Below, one piece after another: positions 1 to 9,478 of a DNA stretch of 64,000 bases. How positions within the stretch are numbered: the stretch's first letter is position 1; each line of letters starts with the position of its first letter. The notes under the pieces were generated by a model. It saw only the letters and a list, made by a program, of their open reading frames with translations, did not search any database and was not told where the DNA came from. The position numbers and the translations under genes were made by a program. The stretch lies in NCBI GenBank assembly GCA_028868695.1, contig JAGWTZ010000011.1, forward strand, positions 1-64,000, in the 5' to 3' direction. Source of the DNA: Alphaproteobacteria bacterium (lineage in GTDB: Bacteria > Pseudomonadota > Alphaproteobacteria > Rhizobiales > Aestuariivirgaceae).

Positions 1-1295
1 AACTTGCTCAGATCCACATTGCGCGCCAGGGCGCCGATGTGCTGGGTGACATAGGCTTCGTTGATGGTGATGGTTTCGCCGCTGCGGTCTGTGGCGGTGA
101 AGCTCACTTCATCCAGCACGCGCTCCATGATGGTTTGCAGGCGGCGGGCACCGATGTTTTCAACCGAGGCGTTGATTTCCGCCGCCAGCCGGGCGATGGC
201 GGCAACGCCGTCTTCGGTGAACTCCACGGTCACGCCCTCGGTTTCCATCAGCGCCTTGTATTGCTTGGTGAGGGCGGTTTCGGGCTCGGTGAGGATGCGG
301 CGGAATTCTTCCTGGCCCAATGCCTTCAGCTCCACGCGGATGGGCAGGCGGCCCTGCAGCTCGGGGAGCAGGTCTGACGGCTTGGCGACGTGGAAAGCGC
401 CGGAGGCGATGAACAGGATGTGATCGGTTTTCACCGGGCCATGCTTGGTGGAAACCGTGGTGCCTTCAATGAGCGGCAAGAGATCGCGCTGCACGCCCTC
501 GCGGCTGACATCGGCGCCGCCGCGGCCCTCGCGCGAGGCGATCTTGTCCACCTCATCAAGGAAGACGATGCCGTTGTTTTCCACCGCGTCGATGGCTTCG
601 GCAATGATCTTTTCCTGATCAAGCAGCTTTTCGCCCTCTTCATTGAGGAAGATCTTTTGCGCCTGCTCGACGCTGACCTTGCGCGGCTTGGTGCGGCCGC
701 CGAAAGCCTTGCCCATCATCTCGGAAAGGTTGATTACCGAGGCTGAACCACCGGGCATGCCGGGAATGTCAAAACTTGGCACGCCGCCGGTGTCGGCCAC
801 CTGGATTTCAATCTCCTTGGTGGCAAGCTCGCCGCTGCGCAGCTTCTTGCGGAAGGTTTCCTGGGTGGATTCGGAAGCGTTCTTGCCGACGAGGGCCTCC
901 ACCACGCGGGATTCGGCGTTGAGCTCGGCCTGGGCCTCCACCTCCTTGCGGCGGGCGGCCTTGATGAGGCCGATGCCGGCCTCCAGCAGGTCACGCACGA
1001 TCTGGTCAACGTCGCGGCCGACATAGCCGACCTCGGTGAATTTGGTGGCCTCAACCTTGATGAAGGGCGCGTTGGCAAGCTTGGCCAGCCGGCGGGCGAT
1101 TTCGGTTTTGCCGACGCCGGTGGGGCCGATCATCAGGATGTTCTTCGGCACCACGTCTTCGCGCATCTGGCCTTTCAGCTGCTGGCGGCGCCAGCGGTTG
1201 CGCAGCGCGATGGCCACGGCGCGCTTGGCCTCATGCTGGCCGATGATGAAGCGGTCAAGCTCCGAGACGATTTCGCGGGGGGAGAAGTTGGTCAT
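1..1295 (-). CDS. hslU: HslU, ATPase subunit of the HslUV protease (C-terminus cut by window edge)
   Basis: AAA+ unfoldase that recognises, unfolds and feeds proteins into the HslV peptidase in the cytoplasm. Translation of the minus strand from ATG at 1295 gives an uninterrupted 431-residue frame that runs off the window and ends in ARNVDLSK, so only about four residues are missing. Visible motifs are the Walker A GPTGVGKT (residues 57-64), the pore motif GYVG, the Walker B region with FLDEVDKIA, and the sensor-2 region ENIGARRL. It is the last gene of a minus-strand operon hslV / membrane protein / hslU, starting 10 bp after the membrane gene. Length and motifs match the family throughout. 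Confidence 0.97.
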   Translation of the reverse strand, partial: MTNFSPREIVSELDRFIIGQHEAKRAVAIALRNRWRRQQLKGQMREDVVPKNILMIGPTGVGKTEIARRLAKLANAPFIKVEATKFTEVGYVGRDVDQIVRDLLEAGIGLIKAARRKEVEAQAELNAESRVVEALVGKNASESTQETFRKKLRSGELATKEIEIQVADTGGVPSFDIPGMPGGSASVINLSEMMGKAFGGRTKPRKVSVEQAQKIFLNEEGEKLLDQEKIIAEAIDAVENNGIVFLDEVDKIASREGRGGADVSREGVQRDLLPLIEGTTVSTKHGPVKTDHILFIASGAFHVAKPSDLLPELQGRLPIRVELKALGQEEFRRILTEPETALTKQYKALMETEGVTVEFTEDGVAAIARLAAEINASVENIGARRLQTIMERVLDEVSFTATDRSGETITINEAYVTQHIGALARNVDLSK

Positions 1296-1305
1296 GCTCA
1301 CTCAA

Positions 1306-2346
1306 TCACGATACGGGGGGAACGAGGATTTGAAGCTGTGGCGGCGCTGTGGCGAGAAGGGCGCGGCGCAACGGCTTCCAGAAGACTGACAGCAGCAGCA
1401 CAATGGCGCCGACCGCCAGCACGGCAAGGCCCGCGCCTTCGGTGCCAAAGGCCTTCTGGCCGAAAAAGGTGGACAGCGCATAGCCGAGATAGGTGAGCGA
1501 CGAGACCAGAAGGGCCCGCCTGTCCACCAGCAGGGCGACGCCCGCCAGAACCACGAACATGGCGACGATGAGCCCGGCACCCAGCGCCGTCAGGCCTGCC
1601 ACATTGGTCATGTTCCACACCAGGGGATGGACGATCAAGGGTGCGGCCAAGAGGTGCAGCCAGAAGGCGCGGTCCGACATCTGGGTGCGGCGCGCCCTGT
1701 CCTTGCCATCAAAGAACATGGCCAGCGCAAACACGCCAAGCCCCATGGGAAGCGCGATGAGCGAGCCAATGGACTTGAGCAAATCGGGGCTTGCCGCGCC
1801 GAGTGCCGCAACGACCAGCCCCGCAACGCTGGCAGCACCGGCCGCCACGGTGATGGGAACATGGAAGCGCCGCCAATGCAGCGCCGCCGCAAGCGCCGCC
1901 AGGGCGGCCGCAAGCACGGTTCCCCACGGATTTGGATCGCCAAACCATTGCCCGCCTGCCTGCGCTGGCGCGGCAGTCACATGCAGCACGGCGAAAAACA
2001 CTGAGCCGACAAAGACCACCAGCAGGATGATCGACGGCAGGGCCAGCCGCATGCGGCGCGTGAAAAGCTCGGCCAGACCCCAGCAGACGGGCGGCAGCAG
2101 AAACAGCGCGGCGCTTTTGGCGATGGCGAAGAGCGCGCCCAGAAACAGGCCAAGGCCGATGGCCACGAAAATGTCATTGAACCCGGTGACGAGGCGCAAC
2201 TGCTCTTCATCGGCATTGACCGCCACGCTGCCCGCCGCCACGAAGCGCACCAGCCGCGCGGCAGTGGCCTCATCCAGCGCGCCAGCCTTCACGGCGGCAT
2301 CCAGATCGGCATTGCGGATGATGAGGCTGTCGTCGGTGCGGCTCAT
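1306..2346 (-). CDS. Multi-pass membrane protein of unknown function, between hslV and hslU
   Basis: 346-residue protein with a soluble N-terminal segment of about 65 residues followed by roughly ten hydrophobic segments, including runs such as [16 protein letters not shown]. Its ATG overlaps the hslV stop (ATGA), and hslU begins 10 bp downstream, so the three genes are almost certainly co-transcribed. I do not recognise a named family; the general look (charged N-terminus, then paired helices) resembles DUF2157-type membrane proteins, but that is only an impression. Position suggests a link to heat-shock or envelope proteostasis, which is inference. No truncation is visible. Confidence 0.85.
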   Translation of the reverse strand: MSRTDDSLIIRNADLDAAVKAGALDEATAARLVRFVAAGSVAVNADEEQLRLVTGFNDIFVAIGLGLFLGALFAIAKSAALFLLPPVCWGLAELFTRRMRLALPSIILLVVFVGSVFFAVLHVTAAPAQAGGQWFGDPNPWGTVLAAALAALAAALHWRRFHVPITVAAGAASVAGLVVAALGAASPDLLKSIGSLIALPMGLGVFALAMFFDGKDRARRTQMSDRAFWLHLLAAPLIVHPLVWNMTNVAGLTALGAGLIVAMFVVLAGVALLVDRRALLVSSLTYLGYALSTFFGQKAFGTEGAGLAVLAVGAIVLLLSVFWKPLRRALLATAPPQLQILVPPVS

Positions 2347-2888
2347 GCATCAAGGCTTTCAACGGTGAGGTTGTTGTTGGTGTAAACGCAGATTTCGGCG
2401 GCAATGGCCATGGCCTTGCGGGCGATGGCTTCGGCGCCCAGTTCCGTATCTGCCAAGGCGCGGGCGGCAGCGAGCGCATAGTTGCCGCCGGAGCCGATGG
2501 CGGTGACGCCATGCTCCGGCTCCAGCACATCGCCTGTGCCTGTCAGCACCAGGGTCACGTTTTTGTCGGCCACGATCATCATGGCCTCAAGGCGGCGCAG
2601 GTAACGGTCGGTGCGCCAATCCTTGGCCATGTCCACGCAGGCGCGCAAAAGCTGGCCGGGGAATTTCTCCAGCTTGCCTTCCAGGCGCTCAAACAGCGTC
2701 ATGGCATCGGCGGTGGCGCCGGCAAAACCGGCGATCACCGAGCCATCGCCCAGCGGGCGCACCTTGCGGGCGTTGCCCTTGATCACCGTCTGGCCGAGGC
2801 TGACCTGGCCATCCCCGGCGATGACCACCTTGCCGCCCTTGCGGACGCTGAGGATCGTTGTGCCATGCCAAGTGGGGATTTCGCTCAT
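2343..2888 (-). CDS. hslV: HslV, peptidase subunit of the HslUV protease
   Basis: Threonine peptidase that forms the proteolytic double ring of HslUV. The chosen start (ATG 2888) gives 181 residues beginning [15 protein letters not shown]. In this family the nucleophile is the threonine after the short propeptide, here the first T of the TTIL motif, exposed after cleavage behind WHG. Other family motifs are [11 protein letters not shown], the GFAGATAD loop and the [12 protein letters not shown] region. An upstream in-frame TTG (2921) would add eleven residues not typical of the family. First gene of the hslV-hslU operon and divergent from hisB, with 107 bp between the starts. Confidence 0.97.
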   Translation of the reverse strand: MSEIPTWHGTTILSVRKGGKVVIAGDGQVSLGQTVIKGNARKVRPLGDGSVIAGFAGATADAMTLFERLEGKLEKFPGQLLRACVDMAKDWRTDRYLRRLEAMMIVADKNVTLVLTGTGDVLEPEHGVTAIGSGGNYALAAARALADTELGAEAIARKAMAIAAEICVYTNNNLTVESLDA

Positions 2889-2995
2889 TTTTGTCTCCGT
2901 TACGCCCATGTAGGGCAGCATTAGGCAAATTCAAAGGCAAACTGGCGCTTTATTGCTGCATCTGCTAAACGCGGCCCGCTTTAAGGGCTTTAACC

Positions 2996-3586
2996 ATGCG
3001 CAAGGCTGACATTTCCCGCAAGACCACGGAAACCTCGGTTTCCGCCTCCGTCAATCTGGACGGCACCGGCACCTACAAGGTGAAGACCGGGGTTGGCTTT
3101 TTTGACCACATGATGGAGCAACTGGCGCGGCATTCGCTGATCGACATCAACCTTGAAACCAAGGGCGACCTGCACATCGACGACCACCACACGGTGGAAG
3201 ATTCCGGCATCGCTTTGGGCCAGGCCGTGGCCAAGGCGCTGGGGGACCGCAAGGGCATCCGCCGCTATGGCTCATGTGATTTGCCGATGGATGAGACGCT
3301 GAGCCGCTGCGCGATTGATGTTTCCGGCCGGCCGTTTCTCGTTTTCAAGGTGGCCTTCCCGGCCCCGAAGATCGGCAGCTTCGACACCGAGCTGGTGCGC
3401 GAATGGTTCCAGGCCTTTGCGATGAATGCGGGCATCACGCTGCATATCGAGAATGCCTATGGCGCCAATGCGCACCACATTGCCGAGGCCAGTTTCAAGG
3501 CGCTGGCGCGGGCCCTGCGCGCCGCCATCGAGATTGACCCGCGGCAGGCGGACCGTGTGCCGTCCACGAAAGGCACGCTGGGCTGA
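2996..3586 (+). CDS. hisB: Imidazoleglycerol-phosphate dehydratase
   Basis: Catalyses dehydration of imidazole glycerol phosphate to imidazole acetol phosphate in histidine synthesis. The 196-residue protein is the monofunctional dehydratase without the phosphatase half found in enteric HisB. Metal-binding histidine motifs are present: [11 protein letters not shown] near residue 36, DHHTVED (63-69), and [17 protein letters not shown] toward the C-terminus. First gene of the plus-strand his operon; hisH begins three bases after its stop. Its promoter must lie in the 107-bp gap shared with hslV. Confidence 0.97.
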   Translation: MRKADISRKTTETSVSASVNLDGTGTYKVKTGVGFFDHMMEQLARHSLIDINLETKGDLHIDDHHTVEDSGIALGQAVAKALGDRKGIRRYGSCDLPMDETLSRCAIDVSGRPFLVFKVAFPAPKIGSFDTELVREWFQAFAMNAGITLHIENAYGANAHHIAEASFKALARALRAAIEIDPRQADRVPSTKGTLG

Positions 3587-3589
3587 CAC

Positions 3590-4243
3590 GTGGGCAAGAC
3601 TGTCATCATTGATTATGGCTCGGGCAATTTGCACTCGGCCCACAAGGCGTTTGAGCGGGCGGCCCAAGAAGCGCAGCTGAAGGAAACCATTCTGGTTTCT
3701 TCAAAGCCTGAAGATGTGGCCAATGCCGACCGCATCGTGCTGCCGGGGGTTGGTGCCTTCAAGGATTGCCGCAATGGGCTTCGCGCCGTGGACGGCATGG
3801 AACAGGCGCTGCGCGAGCAGGTGATTGGCCGCGGGCGGCCGTTCCTTGGCATTTGCGTGGGCATGCAGCTGATGGCCACGCGCGGGCTGGAACACGAGAC
3901 GACAAGCGGCCTTGGCTGGATTGCCGGCGATGTGAAGGCGATTGCGCCTTCTGACCCTGCGCTCAAAATTCCGCACATGGGGTGGAACACCATCCGCCCT
4001 GTGGTGCAGCATGCGCTGCTCGACGGCATCCGCACCGGGGAAGATGGCTTGCATGCCTATTTCGTGCATTCCTATCACATGGAGTGCATGCTGGAGGACG
4101 ATGTTGTGGCCACCACCGATTACGGCGGGCCGGTGACGGCGATTGTCGGCTATGACAACATGGTGGGCACGCAGTTCCACCCCGAAAAGAGCCAGCAACT
4201 GGGCCTGACGCTGCTGGCCAACTTCCTGCGGTGGAAGCCGTGA
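3590..4243 (+). CDS. hisH: Imidazole glycerol phosphate synthase, glutamine amidotransferase subunit
   Basis: Releases ammonia from glutamine and passes it to HisF. 217 residues from a GTG start at 3590. Class I amidotransferase triad is visible: Cys89 in FLGICVGMQ, and His197/Glu199 in TQFHPEKS. The oxyanion region is LPGVGAFKD. It follows hisB by three bases. The next gene, hisA, is separated by 181 bp that hold a palindromic repeat element, so the operon is physically interrupted but not reoriented. Confidence 0.97.
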   Translation: MGKTVIIDYGSGNLHSAHKAFERAAQEAQLKETILVSSKPEDVANADRIVLPGVGAFKDCRNGLRAVDGMEQALREQVIGRGRPFLGICVGMQLMATRGLEHETTSGLGWIAGDVKAIAPSDPALKIPHMGWNTIRPVVQHALLDGIRTGEDGLHAYFVHSYHMECMLEDDVVATTDYGGPVTAIVGYDNMVGTQFHPEKSQQLGLTLLANFLRWKP

Positions 4244-4260
4244 AGGGTCTACCGTTTTCG

Positions 4261-4412
4261 CCCTTCCCCCACTGGGGGAAGGTGGCCGAAGGCCGGATGA
4301 GGGCCAATGCGCAGCATTGGTCTTTGCCGCAACACATGCTGAACCAAAGCCCATCTGCTGCGCAGATGGCCCCCATCCGTCCTTCGGGCACCTTCTCCCA
4401 GGGGGAGAAGGG
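4261..4412. repeat. Inverted-repeat element (gene-free) between hisH and hisA
   Basis: About 152 bp bounded by two inverted copies of the same palindromic unit. The left copy at 4261-4303 and the right copy at 4371-4412 each contain a CCCTTC.CCC / GGG.GAAGG hairpin followed by GCCGAAGG or GCCCGAAGG and CGGATG(A)GGG. Inside are two further hairpins, one based on CCAATGC/GCATTGG (4304-4320) and one on CCATCTG/CAGATGG (4351-4369). The terminal units match those flanking the DUF559 gene at 10924-11411, but here there is no gene. The hisA ribosome-binding GGAG (4414-4417) lies directly after the right end. Confidence 0.85.
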
Positions 4413-4424
4413 TGGAGTTGGGCA

Positions 4425-5150
4425 ATGATCCTCTTTCCCGCCATTGATCTCAAGGACGGCAAGTGTGTGCGGCTGAAGCTGGGCGACATGGCGCAGGCGA
4501 CTGTCTACAACGAAGACCCTGCCGCACAGGCGCTGGCCTTTGAGGGCCAGGGCTTCAGCTGGCTGCATGTGGTTGACCTCAACGGCGCGTTCGAAGGCCA
4601 ATCGGTGAATGGCGCAGCGGTGGAGGCCATCTTGCGCGCCACCAGGAACCCCGTGCAGCTGGGTGGCGGCATTCGCACGATTGAACACATCGAAAGCTGG
4701 CTGGCCAAGGGACTGGCGCGGGTGATCTTGGGCACGGTGGCAGTGCGCAACCCGGCGCTGGTGATTGAGGCGTGCAAGAAGTTCCCCGGCAAGGTGGCTG
4801 TGGGCATTGACGCCAAGGGCGGCAAGGTGGCGGTTGAAGGCTGGGCCGAGGCTTCTTCACTTGGTGTGATCGAACTGGCGAAGAAGTTCGAAGGCGCTGG
4901 CGTGGCGGCGATCATCTACACCGACATTGACCGCGACGGGATTCTCACCGGCATCAACTGGGATAGCACGCTGGCGCTGGCCGATGCTGTCTCCATCCCC
5001 GTGATTGCATCCGGCGGGCTCGCTTCGCTTGATGACATCCGGCAACTGGCCAGGGCCAAGAAACTGGAAGGCGCCATCACCGGCCGCGCGCTCTATGACG
5101 GGCGCATTGACGCCGGCGAGGCGCTGGCCATCCTGAAGGCGGCGGCATGA
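4425..5150 (+). CDS. hisA: Phosphoribosylformimino-5-aminoimidazole carboxamide ribotide isomerase
   Basis: Amadori isomerase of histidine synthesis, (beta/alpha)8 barrel. ATG 4425 gives 241 residues starting [17 protein letters not shown]; catalytic Asp8 lies in this motif, and the second acidic site is in YTDIDRDG (about 165-172). Phosphate-binding loops are LGGGIR (80-84) and ASGG near residue 195. A longer frame beginning at 4317 would run through the repeat element and is not used. GGAG seven bases upstream supports this start. The stop overlaps the next ATG (ATGA). Confidence 0.97.
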   Translation: MILFPAIDLKDGKCVRLKLGDMAQATVYNEDPAAQALAFEGQGFSWLHVVDLNGAFEGQSVNGAAVEAILRATRNPVQLGGGIRTIEHIESWLAKGLARVILGTVAVRNPALVIEACKKFPGKVAVGIDAKGGKVAVEGWAEASSLGVIELAKKFEGAGVAAIIYTDIDRDGILTGINWDSTLALADAVSIPVIASGGLASLDDIRQLARAKKLEGAITGRALYDGRIDAGEALAILKAAA

Positions 5151-5896
5151 GCAAAATTCTGCTGGTCACCGGTGGTTCGCGCGGCATTGGGGCGGCAACT
5201 TGCGTGCTGGCGGCCCGGCAGGGCTATGCCGTCGCCGTGAATTATGTGGGCGACAAGGCGCGGGCCGAAGCCGTGGTGTTTGAAATCGCCAAGGCGGGCG
5301 GAAAGGCGATTGCCGTGCAGGGCGATGTGTCGAAGCCTGAAGACGTGGCCCGCATGTTTGATGAAACGCAGGCGCAATTTGGCCCTGTGAGCCATGTGGT
5401 GAACAGTGCCGGCATCACCGGGAAATCCTCGCGGCTGGTGGATGCGCCGCTTGATGTGATCCGCGAGACGGTGGACATCAACCTGATGGGTGCGATCTAT
5501 GTTTCGCGCGAGGCGGTGAAGCGCATGTCCACAAGGCTGGGCGGCAAGGGTGGCGTGATCGTGCATCTTTCTTCTGCGGCGGCACTGCTGGGCTCTCCCG
5601 GTGAATATGTCTGGTATGCGGCTTCGAAGGGCGGCGTTGAAAGCCTCACCTTCGGGCTGGCCAAGGAGGTGGCGGAAGAAGGCATCCGCGTGAATGCCGT
5701 TGTGCCCGGCATGGTCGACACTGAAATTCATGACCGCTCCACCGGCGACGCCGCGCGGGTGGAACGCATCCGGCCTTCCATCCCCATGAAGCGGATTGGC
5801 AGGGCGGACGAGATTGCGCGCGCCGTGCTGTTCCTGCTGGGCGATGAGTCAACCTACGTGACCGGCACCACCTTGCGCGTTTCAGGAGGGCGATGA
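5147..5896 (+). CDS. SDR-family NAD(P)-dependent oxidoreductase inside the his operon
   Basis: 249-residue classical short-chain dehydrogenase. The cofactor loop TGGSRGIG is at residues 8-15, NSAG near 85, and the catalytic Ser...YAASK (tetrad Tyr/Lys) near residues 142-161; the C-terminal [13 protein letters not shown] is typical. The ATG overlaps the hisA stop (ATGA), so it is translationally coupled to hisA. The [13 protein letters not shown] segment after the second strand suggests NADPH rather than NADH preference, by family rule. Substrate is unknown. SDR enzymes are not part of histidine synthesis, so this looks like an added operon member. Confidence 0.93.
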   Translation: MSKILLVTGGSRGIGAATCVLAARQGYAVAVNYVGDKARAEAVVFEIAKAGGKAIAVQGDVSKPEDVARMFDETQAQFGPVSHVVNSAGITGKSSRLVDAPLDVIRETVDINLMGAIYVSREAVKRMSTRLGGKGGVIVHLSSAAALLGSPGEYVWYAASKGGVESLTFGLAKEVAEEGIRVNAVVPGMVDTEIHDRSTGDAARVERIRPSIPMKRIGRADEIARAVLFLLGDESTYVTGTTLRVSGGR

Positions 5897-5920
5897 TGGG
5901 GGCCATCTGCACTCCTGGCC

Positions 5921-6022
5921 CATGCTTCGAGGCATTGCTAAGCAATGCACCTCAGCATGAGGTAAAATTCAACTCCCTCACCCTGAGGCGCTCCGCGCAG
6001 CGGAGCCTCGAAGGGTGCACCA
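5921..6022. repeat. Paired inverted-repeat element between the SDR gene and hisF
   Basis: Two inverted copies of a second palindromic family. The left copy (5921-5962) reads CTTCGAGGC, a hairpin made of ATTGC/GCAAT, then CCTCAGCATGAGG. The right copy (5976-6022) is its inverse with CCTGAGGCGC, a hairpin built from CTCCGC/GCGGAG, then CCTCGAAGGGTGCACC. This is unlike the units at 4261 and 10924. It fills most of the 142-bp gap before hisF and leaves the operon direction unchanged. Confidence 0.8.
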
Positions 6023-6038
6023 CATGCGAGGTCTTTTC

Positions 6039-6803
6039 ATGCTGAAAATGCGGGTGATCCCCTGCCTCGATGTGAAGGACGGGCGCGTGGTGAAGGGGGT
6101 GAACTTCGTCAACCTCGTTGATGCGGGCGACCCTGTCGAGGCCGCCAAGGCTTATGACAAGGCGGGGGCGGATGAGCTTTGTTTCCTCGACATCACCGCC
6201 ACACATGAAAACCGCGGCGTGATGTTTGACGTGGTGCGGCGCACGGCAGAGGCCTGCTTCATGCCGCTGACCGTGGGCGGCGGGGTGCGCACGCTGGAGG
6301 ATATCCGCCAGCTTCTGCTTTCGGGCGCTGATAAAGTGTCGATCAATTCCGCCGCCGTGGCCAACCGGCAGTTTGTCAAAGAGGCGGCCGAGAAATTCGG
6401 CTCGCAATGCATTGTGGTGGCGATTGACGCCAAGGAAGTGGCCCCCGGCAAGTTCGAAATCTTCACCCATGGCGGGCGCAAGGAAACAGGCATCGACGCC
6501 GTTGCGTTTGCCCGCGAGGTGGTTTCACTGGGGGCTGGCGAAATCCTGCTCACCTCGATGGACCGCGACGGCACGGGCAAGGGCTTCAACCTGGCGCTCA
6601 CCCGGGCGGTGGCGGATGCCGTCACCGTTCCGGTGATTGCCTCGGGTGGCGTGGGCACGCTCGATCATCTCGTTAAAGGCATTCGCGAGGGCCACGCCAC
6701 GGCCGTGCTGGCGGCCTCGATCTTCCACTTCGGCACCTTTACCATCGGGCAGGCCAAGGACCACATGGCCAAGGCGGGCATTCCCATGAGGCTTGCGACA
6801 TGA
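6039..6803 (+). CDS. hisF: Imidazole glycerol phosphate synthase, cyclase subunit
   Basis: Uses ammonia from HisH to close the imidazole ring, producing IGP and AICAR. Start ATG 6039 gives 254 residues beginning [20 protein letters not shown], with catalytic Asp11; the second catalytic Asp is in [14 protein letters not shown]. Phosphate loops VGGGVR and ASGGVG are present. An upstream in-frame ATG at 6015 lies in the repeat and lacks family similarity; GAGG about eight bases before 6039 supports the choice. The stop overlaps hisE by 4 bp. Confidence 0.97.
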   Translation: MLKMRVIPCLDVKDGRVVKGVNFVNLVDAGDPVEAAKAYDKAGADELCFLDITATHENRGVMFDVVRRTAEACFMPLTVGGGVRTLEDIRQLLLSGADKVSINSAAVANRQFVKEAAEKFGSQCIVVAIDAKEVAPGKFEIFTHGGRKETGIDAVAFAREVVSLGAGEILLTSMDRDGTGKGFNLALTRAVADAVTVPVIASGGVGTLDHLVKGIREGHATAVLAASIFHFGTFTIGQAKDHMAKAGIPMRLAT

Positions 6804-7111
6804 GCACGATTGACAAACTGGCAGCCACCATTGCGGCGCGGGCCTCTGCCTCCGGCGAGGTGAGCTATACCGCCAAGCTGCTTTCCGGCGGCATTGAGAA
6901 ATGCGCCAAGAAATTCGGCGAGGAAGCCTTTGAGCTGGCCATGGCCGCCGTTTCCAAGGACAAGGCGCATACGGCCAATGAGGCCGCGGATGTGATCTAT
7001 CACCTGCTGGTGCTGCTGCAGGCTTCGGGTGTTCCGCTGGCCGAAGTTGAAAAGGTTCTGGCGGCGCGCGAGGCGCAAAGCGGGCTGGAAGAGAAGGCAC
7101 GCCGTGGCTGA
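6800..7111 (+). CDS. hisE: Phosphoribosyl-ATP pyrophosphatase
   Basis: Second step of histidine synthesis, hydrolysing PR-ATP to PR-AMP. 103 residues, all-alpha MazG-like fold, with [14 protein letters not shown] (metal-binding glutamates) and [13 protein letters not shown]. Stand-alone HisE, not fused to the HisI cyclohydrolase; hisI is not in this window. ATG overlaps the hisF stop (ATGA) and its 3' end overlaps the coaA GTG by 8 bp. Confidence 0.96.
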   Translation: MSTIDKLAATIAARASASGEVSYTAKLLSGGIEKCAKKFGEEAFELAMAAVSKDKAHTANEAADVIYHLLVLLQASGVPLAEVEKVLAAREAQSGLEEKARRG

Positions 7112-8078
7112 GCGCCTGCACGACCAGGAAGAGGATTTCGCGCGCGAGGTTTCACCCTTCCAGCGCTTCTCGCGCGAGGAATGGGCGGCCCTGCGCGCCG
7201 ACACGCCGATGACGCTGACGGCGGAAGACATTGACGACGCGCGCAGCCTCAATGACCGCATCGACGTCAATGAGGTTGAGATGATCTATCTGCCGCTGTC
7301 GCGGCTGCTCAACCTGCATGTGCAGGCCAGCCAGAGGCTGTTCAACGCCTCAAACCTGTTCCTGCACCGCACCAACCTGAAGGTGCCCTATGTGATCGGG
7401 GTTGCAGGCAGTGTGGCCTCGGGCAAGAGCACCACGGCGCGGATATTGCGGCGGCTGCTGTCGCGCTGGCCGTCAACACCGAAGGTTGACCTTGTGACGA
7501 CCGATGGCTTCCTGATGCCCAATGCGCGGCTGGAGGCGGAAGGCCTGATGCAGCGCAAGGGCTTCCCCGAATCCTATGACCTGCCCAACCTCTTGCGCTT
7601 CATGTCGGCGATCAAGGCGGGCGAGCGCGATGTGGAGGCGCCGCTCTATTCGCACCTCAGCTATGACGTGCTGCAGGGGCAGACGCAGGTGATCGACCAG
7701 CCGGACATCCTGATCGTCGAGGGCATCAATGTGCTGCTGACGGGCCGGCCGCCGCGTGACGGGCGCGGCATTCCCAATGTTTCGGACTTCTTTGACTATT
7801 CGATCTTCATCGACGCCGAAGAGGCCAGCCTGCGGCGCTGGTATATTGACCGCTTCTTCTCGCTGCGCGACGGCGCCTTCAAGAACCCGCAAAGCTATTT
7901 CCACCGCTATGCCTCGCTGAGCGACGATGAGGCATTCCGCATGGCCAACCGCATCTGGGAGACGATCAACCTCGTCAACCTGAAGGAAAACATCCTGCCG
8001 ACGCGGCCGCGGGCAGACCTTGTGTTGCGCAAGGGCGCGGACCACATGGTGAAGACGGTGTTCCTGCGGAAGATTTGA
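7104..8078 (+). CDS. coaA: Type I pantothenate kinase
   Basis: Phosphorylates pantothenate, the first committed step of CoA synthesis. GTG at 7104 gives 324 residues (family about 310-330) starting [12 protein letters not shown]; the P-loop is [12 protein letters not shown] (99-110), followed by [10 protein letters not shown] and the conserved GFPESYD motif. The GTG lies inside the end of hisE, so translation is coupled. A longer frame from 7029 overlaps hisE fully and is rejected. coaA after hisE is a usual rhizobial arrangement. Confidence 0.96.
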   Translation: MAERLHDQEEDFAREVSPFQRFSREEWAALRADTPMTLTAEDIDDARSLNDRIDVNEVEMIYLPLSRLLNLHVQASQRLFNASNLFLHRTNLKVPYVIGVAGSVASGKSTTARILRRLLSRWPSTPKVDLVTTDGFLMPNARLEAEGLMQRKGFPESYDLPNLLRFMSAIKAGERDVEAPLYSHLSYDVLQGQTQVIDQPDILIVEGINVLLTGRPPRDGRGIPNVSDFFDYSIFIDAEEASLRRWYIDRFFSLRDGAFKNPQSYFHRYASLSDDEAFRMANRIWETINLVNLKENILPTRPRADLVLRKGADHMVKTVFLRKI

Positions 8079-8091
8079 GATTGCGGCTTCA

Positions 8092-8119
8092 CGTCATTCC
8101 CGCTTTCGCGGGCATGACG
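8092..8119. repeat. Palindromic hairpin between convergent coaA and the LMW phosphatase gene
   Basis: CGTCAT-T-CCCGC pairs with GCGGG-C-ATGACG around a TTTC loop, a near-perfect 12-bp stem. It sits in the 62-bp convergent gap, so it may act as a transcription barrier for both genes, although no strong T-run follows on either side. Confidence 0.7.
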
Positions 8120-8140
8120 GTGTTTCAAATCACCAAATGC

Positions 8141-8569
8141 TCAAACGTTGAACCTGGCCTTCACGCGCTTCACCAGGTCATCGCGCACGGCGCGGTAGGA
8201 ATCGAGAATCTGCTCACGGCTGCCGGAGGCATGCGAGGGGTCCGGGATATTCCAGTGCTCCACCTCGATGGCCATGGTGCGGGCCATGGAATGGGCGCGC
8301 TTTTCGGCCTCGGGCGAGAGGGTGATCAGCAGGTCAAAGGCTGAATCCTCCAAATCCTCGAAGCTGTGCGGGCGGTGGGTTTTGAGGTCAATGCCGATCT
8401 CATCCATCACCATGCCGACGAAGGGATCGGGATCGCCCGCCGCGATGCCGCATGAGGCGACATAGACCTTGGCGCCGCAATAGCGGTGCAGGATGGCGGC
8501 GGCCATGGGCGAGCGGATGGCGTTCAGCGTGCAGGCAAAAAGAACGGCGCTGGGGTTCTTGATTGTCAT
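8141..8569 (-). CDS. Low-molecular-weight phosphotyrosine phosphatase / ArsC-like protein
   Basis: 142 residues from ATG 8569. The P-loop C-x5-R-S is seen as CTLNAIRS (Cys13, Arg19), and the general-acid region is DPSHASGS near residue 108, placing it in the LMW-PTP / thioredoxin-type arsenate reductase fold. It begins 2 bp after the UPF0262 stop, as in many rhizobial genomes where the same trio follows murA. A general phosphatase role is more likely than arsenate reduction, because there are no arsR or arsB neighbours; this is inference. A TTG 30 bases upstream is possible but would overlap UPF0262. Confidence 0.9.
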   Translation of the reverse strand: MTIKNPSAVLFACTLNAIRSPMAAAILHRYCGAKVYVASCGIAAGDPDPFVGMVMDEIGIDLKTHRPHSFEDLEDSAFDLLITLSPEAEKRAHSMARTMAIEVEHWNIPDPSHASGSREQILDSYRAVRDDLVKRVKARFNV

Positions 8570-8571
8570 GC

Positions 8572-9051
8572 TCAGGCCGCCCGCTGCATCAAGGCGCAAA
8601 CCAATGTGAACAGGCGGCGCGCGGTGTCAAAATCCATCTCCGCCTTGCCCTTCAGGCGCTCCAGCAAAATCTCGCTGCCTTCATTGTGAATGCCGCGGCG
8701 GGCCATGTCGATGGCCTCGATGGCCTGCGGGTTCGAGCCCTTCACCGCCATGACATAGCTGTCGCAAATCTGGAAATAGTCCTTCACCACATGGCGGAAG
8801 GGGGTGAGGGACAGGCCGAAGGAATGCAGGGGCGCGCCCGCCTCATCCGAAAGGGCCAGCACGAGGCGCTGGTCCTGCGAGGTGATGGCCAGCTTGTAGG
8901 GGCCGGGCTTGCCATTGCTCAGGCGGAAATCATTGCCTTCGAGCAGGTCATGGATGGCGAGGGCGCGGTCCTGCAACATTTCCGGCGTGGCATTGCGGGA
9001 AAAAGTGTCGTCAACGGTGATGGCGGTGAGGCGGCCCGGCTTTCGTGACAT
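8572..9051 (-). CDS. UPF0262 family protein
   Basis: 159 residues starting MSRKPGRLTAITVDD at ATG 9051. Conserved alphaproteobacterial family of unknown function; the recognisable core is FRHVVKDYFQICDSYY-like (here YFQICDSYVMAVK) and IEAIDMARRGIHNEGSE. Length agrees with the family (about 158). A much longer frame to 9384 crosses the DUF2948 gene and is a shadow. It lies 10 bp after DUF2948. In typical rhizobia hisD sits between these two genes; here it does not. Confidence 0.92.
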   Translation of the reverse strand: MSRKPGRLTAITVDDTFSRNATPEMLQDRALAIHDLLEGNDFRLSNGKPGPYKLAITSQDQRLVLALSDEAGAPLHSFGLSLTPFRHVVKDYFQICDSYVMAVKGSNPQAIEAIDMARRGIHNEGSEILLERLKGKAEMDFDTARRLFTLVCALMQRAA

Positions 9052-9061
9052 GATGCGCCCC

Positions 9062-9475
9062 TTATACCTGATGATCCGGCACGGCGGCCGCGGCCCAGAC
9101 GCCGCCAAGATCGGCCAGCGTGGCGTTGATGGCATCCACCTCCAGGCGGATCTGGATGCCGGCGGCGAAATGCAAGGTGATGCGGCCGGCGGGCGCTTCG
9201 GCCCCTTCAAAGGTGATGGCCAGCAGCGACAGGATGGCGCCGCCATCGGCACTGCCAAGGCCATGCACCCTGACGGCGCGCACATCATCAAAATGCAGGC
9301 CGGCGCGGCGGCGCTGGCGCTGGGCCGCGTCATCCCAGGCGAAGCGGTTGGCGACGAGGGCAAAACGGCGGCGGCGGGCATCAAAGACCAGTTCGGCGCG
9401 CTTCATCAGCGCGTCCTGCATCTGGGCAGAGATCACGGAGAGATCAGCCTCGTCTGCCGCCGTCAGTCGCAGCAT
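9062..9475 (-). CDS. DUF2948 family protein
   Basis: 137 residues beginning MLRLTAADEADLSVISAQMQ, which matches the N-terminus of the DUF2948 family found directly after murA in rhizobia. The middle holds FALVANRFAWD, and the C-terminus ends with an aromatic-poor helix. Function is unknown. Starts 3 bp after the murA stop, so likely in one operon with murA and UPF0262. Confidence 0.9.
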   Translation of the reverse strand: MLRLTAADEADLSVISAQMQDALMKRAELVFDARRRRFALVANRFAWDDAAQRQRRRAGLHFDDVRAVRVHGLGSADGGAILSLLAITFEGAEAPAGRITLHFAAGIQIRLEVDAINATLADLGGVWAAAAVPDHQV

Positions 9476-9478
9476 GAA

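Noticed and set aside
4317-4424. N-terminal extension of hisA by 36 codons
   Set aside because: It translates the repeat element; HisA proteins begin at the MILFPAID motif.
8721-8740. GGTTCGA-type tRNA T-arm look-alike
   Set aside because: Lies inside UPF0262 with no acceptor or anticodon stem around it; a similar match at 60707 also fails.
8572-9384. A 270-codon minus-strand frame starting inside DUF2948
   Set aside because: Only its last 159 codons (from 9051) match UPF0262; the front part is out of phase with the real DUF2948 gene.
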